DNA of 6,947 nt from Chitinophagaceae bacterium (lineage in GTDB: Bacteria > Bacteroidota > Bacteroidia > Chitinophagales > Chitinophagaceae): contig JAIEQT010000309.1 in assembly GCA_019747455.1 (NCBI GenBank), forward strand, positions 1-6,947, given 5' to 3'. The first letter of the stretch is position 1, and each line of letters begins with the position of its first letter. The notes beneath the pieces were generated by a model. The model was not told where the DNA came from. It was given only the letters and a program-made list of their open reading frames with translations, and did not search any database. Positions 5,980 through 6,947 of this stretch are shown here, piece by piece. The position numbers and the translations under genes were made by a program.

Positions 5980-6860
5980 TCACCATAGTGGTTGCCAGCG
6001 ATAACCACTACGCCATACTTATAGCTGCTTTACTTAAGTCGATAGAAATAAATCATAAAACCCCCGAGCATATAGATTTCTATATTATAAATGATGGTAT
6101 TGCGCCTGCCAGTATTCGAAAAATATCTTCCATACCCGACCCCTCAAAAATTACAATTAAGTGGCGCAAAAGAAGTGATATTGTTCCCAAAGAAATGGTG
6201 ATTCCTGCAGATACCTCAGCTTTTCCGTTCACAGCTTATATGCGGCTCTTTGCTCCTTATATAGTTGATGAAAACCTTGATAAATACCTTTATCTCGACG
6301 TAGATACCCTCGTACAAGCCGATATATCTCAACTTTGGTATACCGATTTAGGAGATTATACAATAGCAGCTGCGCAGGATGTTGGCAAAACATTTGACTG
6401 TGCCTGGGGTGGCGTTCCTAACTATGCCGAGCTTGGCTATACAGCCGACACCAAATATTTTAATTCAGGGGTACAGGTAGTAAACCCGAAAAAATGGCGG
6501 GAACAAAACATTACCAACCAAGCTATTGATGTGTTGTTAAAATACCGGCAGCACGTAAAATTGGCCGATCAATATGCATTCAATGTGGTATTTGCCAATA
6601 AATGGTTACAGCTCGATCCTTTATGGAATTGGTTTGCTTTTCAAGAAGATCAACAGCCTTATCTTATCCACTTCCTTGATATCAAACCCATTTTTAAATC
6701 GTATCACTCGCAACCTATCTACAAAGATATTTTTTATGAATACCTGAATATGACGCCTTGGCGTGGATATAAGCCTAAAGGCAACTACAGGAGATTGATA
6801 CAAAAAGTAATCAATAAAGTGAAAAAGAAAATGGCAAGGGTTACTCAACAAGCCGCCTAG
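5967..6860 (+). CDS. Glycosyltransferase family 8 (LgtC-like, GT-A fold)
   Basis: A 297-residue cytosolic enzyme of the retaining GT8 family, which moves galactose or glucose from a UDP-sugar onto lipid-linked glycans or other acceptors. The N-terminal strand ITIVVASDNHYAILIAALLKSI (5-26) begins the nucleotide-binding fold. PFTAYMRLFAPYIV (87-100) precedes the metal-binding DxD in YLYLDVDTLV (D111, D113). FNSGVQVVN (165-173) and DQYAFNVVF (201-209) are family motifs, and HFLDIKP (235-241) matches the C-terminal His/Lys region that contacts metal and diphosphate in LgtC. The C-terminus (271-291) is strongly basic and amphipathic (RRLIQKVINKVKKKMAR), which in this family can mean peripheral membrane attachment. 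No signal peptide is seen. The 135-bp gap after the adaptor and the unrelated role suggest a separate transcription unit. Donor sugar and acceptor are unknown; a surface-polysaccharide role is inferred. Confidence 0.93.
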   Translation: MNEKITIVVASDNHYAILIAALLKSIEINHKTPEHIDFYIINDGIAPASIRKISSIPDPSKITIKWRKRSDIVPKEMVIPADTSAFPFTAYMRLFAPYIVDENLDKYLYLDVDTLVQADISQLWYTDLGDYTIAAAQDVGKTFDCAWGGVPNYAELGYTADTKYFNSGVQVVNPKKWREQNITNQAIDVLLKYRQHVKLADQYAFNVVFANKWLQLDPLWNWFAFQEDQQPYLIHFLDIKPIFKSYHSQPIYKDIFYEYLNMTPWRGYKPKGNYRRLIQKVINKVKKKMARVTQQAA

Positions 6861-6947
6861 TACTTTGCAGGCTGTCCCTTGGTCATCGTTGTTTTACAAA
6901 AATTATTATCTTTAAATATATAAGAAATAATTGCTACTCCGGAACGG

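Noticed and set aside
6889..6914. TTG (6889-6891) and TATCTTTA (6907-6914) as a promoter for a gene beyond the window
   Set aside because: The spacing is only 15 bp, the match is imperfect, and no downstream gene is visible to support it.
6901..6932. AATTATT/AATAATT inverted repeat after the glycosyltransferase as a terminator
   Set aside because: The stem has seven A-T pairs only, the loop is 18 bases and no T-run follows, so this is likely AT-rich noise.

Overview
The window looks like ordinary chromosomal DNA from a Bacteroidota bacterium. The DNA is AT-rich, none of the genes has a clear Shine-Dalgarno sequence (the stretches before the starts are A/T-rich instead), and the protein families match that phylum. 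The phylum is an inference from these traits. No genus can be named from the sequence alone.

Layout: positions 1-123 form a leader that may hold the last 27 codons of an upstream reading frame (1-84), a GGGG-C7 block and a perfect 8-bp inverted repeat (73-80/92-99). Three tightly packed plus-strand genes follow. They encode a TolC-type outer-membrane channel (124-1515), an RND inner-membrane pump (1521-4724, 5 bp later) and a lipoprotein periplasmic adaptor (4752-5831, 27 bp later). Together they make a complete tripartite RND efflux system in the order channel-pump-adaptor. The pump would take substrate from the inner membrane or periplasm using the proton gradient, and the adaptor would dock it to the channel for release outside the cell. 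The pump resembles the hydrophobe/amphiphile (HAE) branch rather than the heavy-metal branch. Its substrate cannot be read from the sequence.

A 135-bp gap (5832-5966) follows. It contains a 29-codon stop-to-stop frame that reads like the end of a beta-barrel protein and begins at an unusually GC-rich 8-mer. The last gene (5967-6860) is a family 8 glycosyltransferase with DxD, FNSG and DQ motifs. It is probably a separate transcription unit serving surface-glycan synthesis. The final 87 bp hold no gene that I can see.

I found no evidence of a new biological system. The points worth a second look are the altered proton-relay residues of the pump (Asp-Gln in TM4 and Ala in TM10), a 21-bp palindrome inside the first codons of the channel gene, the inverted repeat upstream of it, two 7-base G/C homopolymers in AT-rich DNA, and the possible gene remnants on both sides of the efflux operon.
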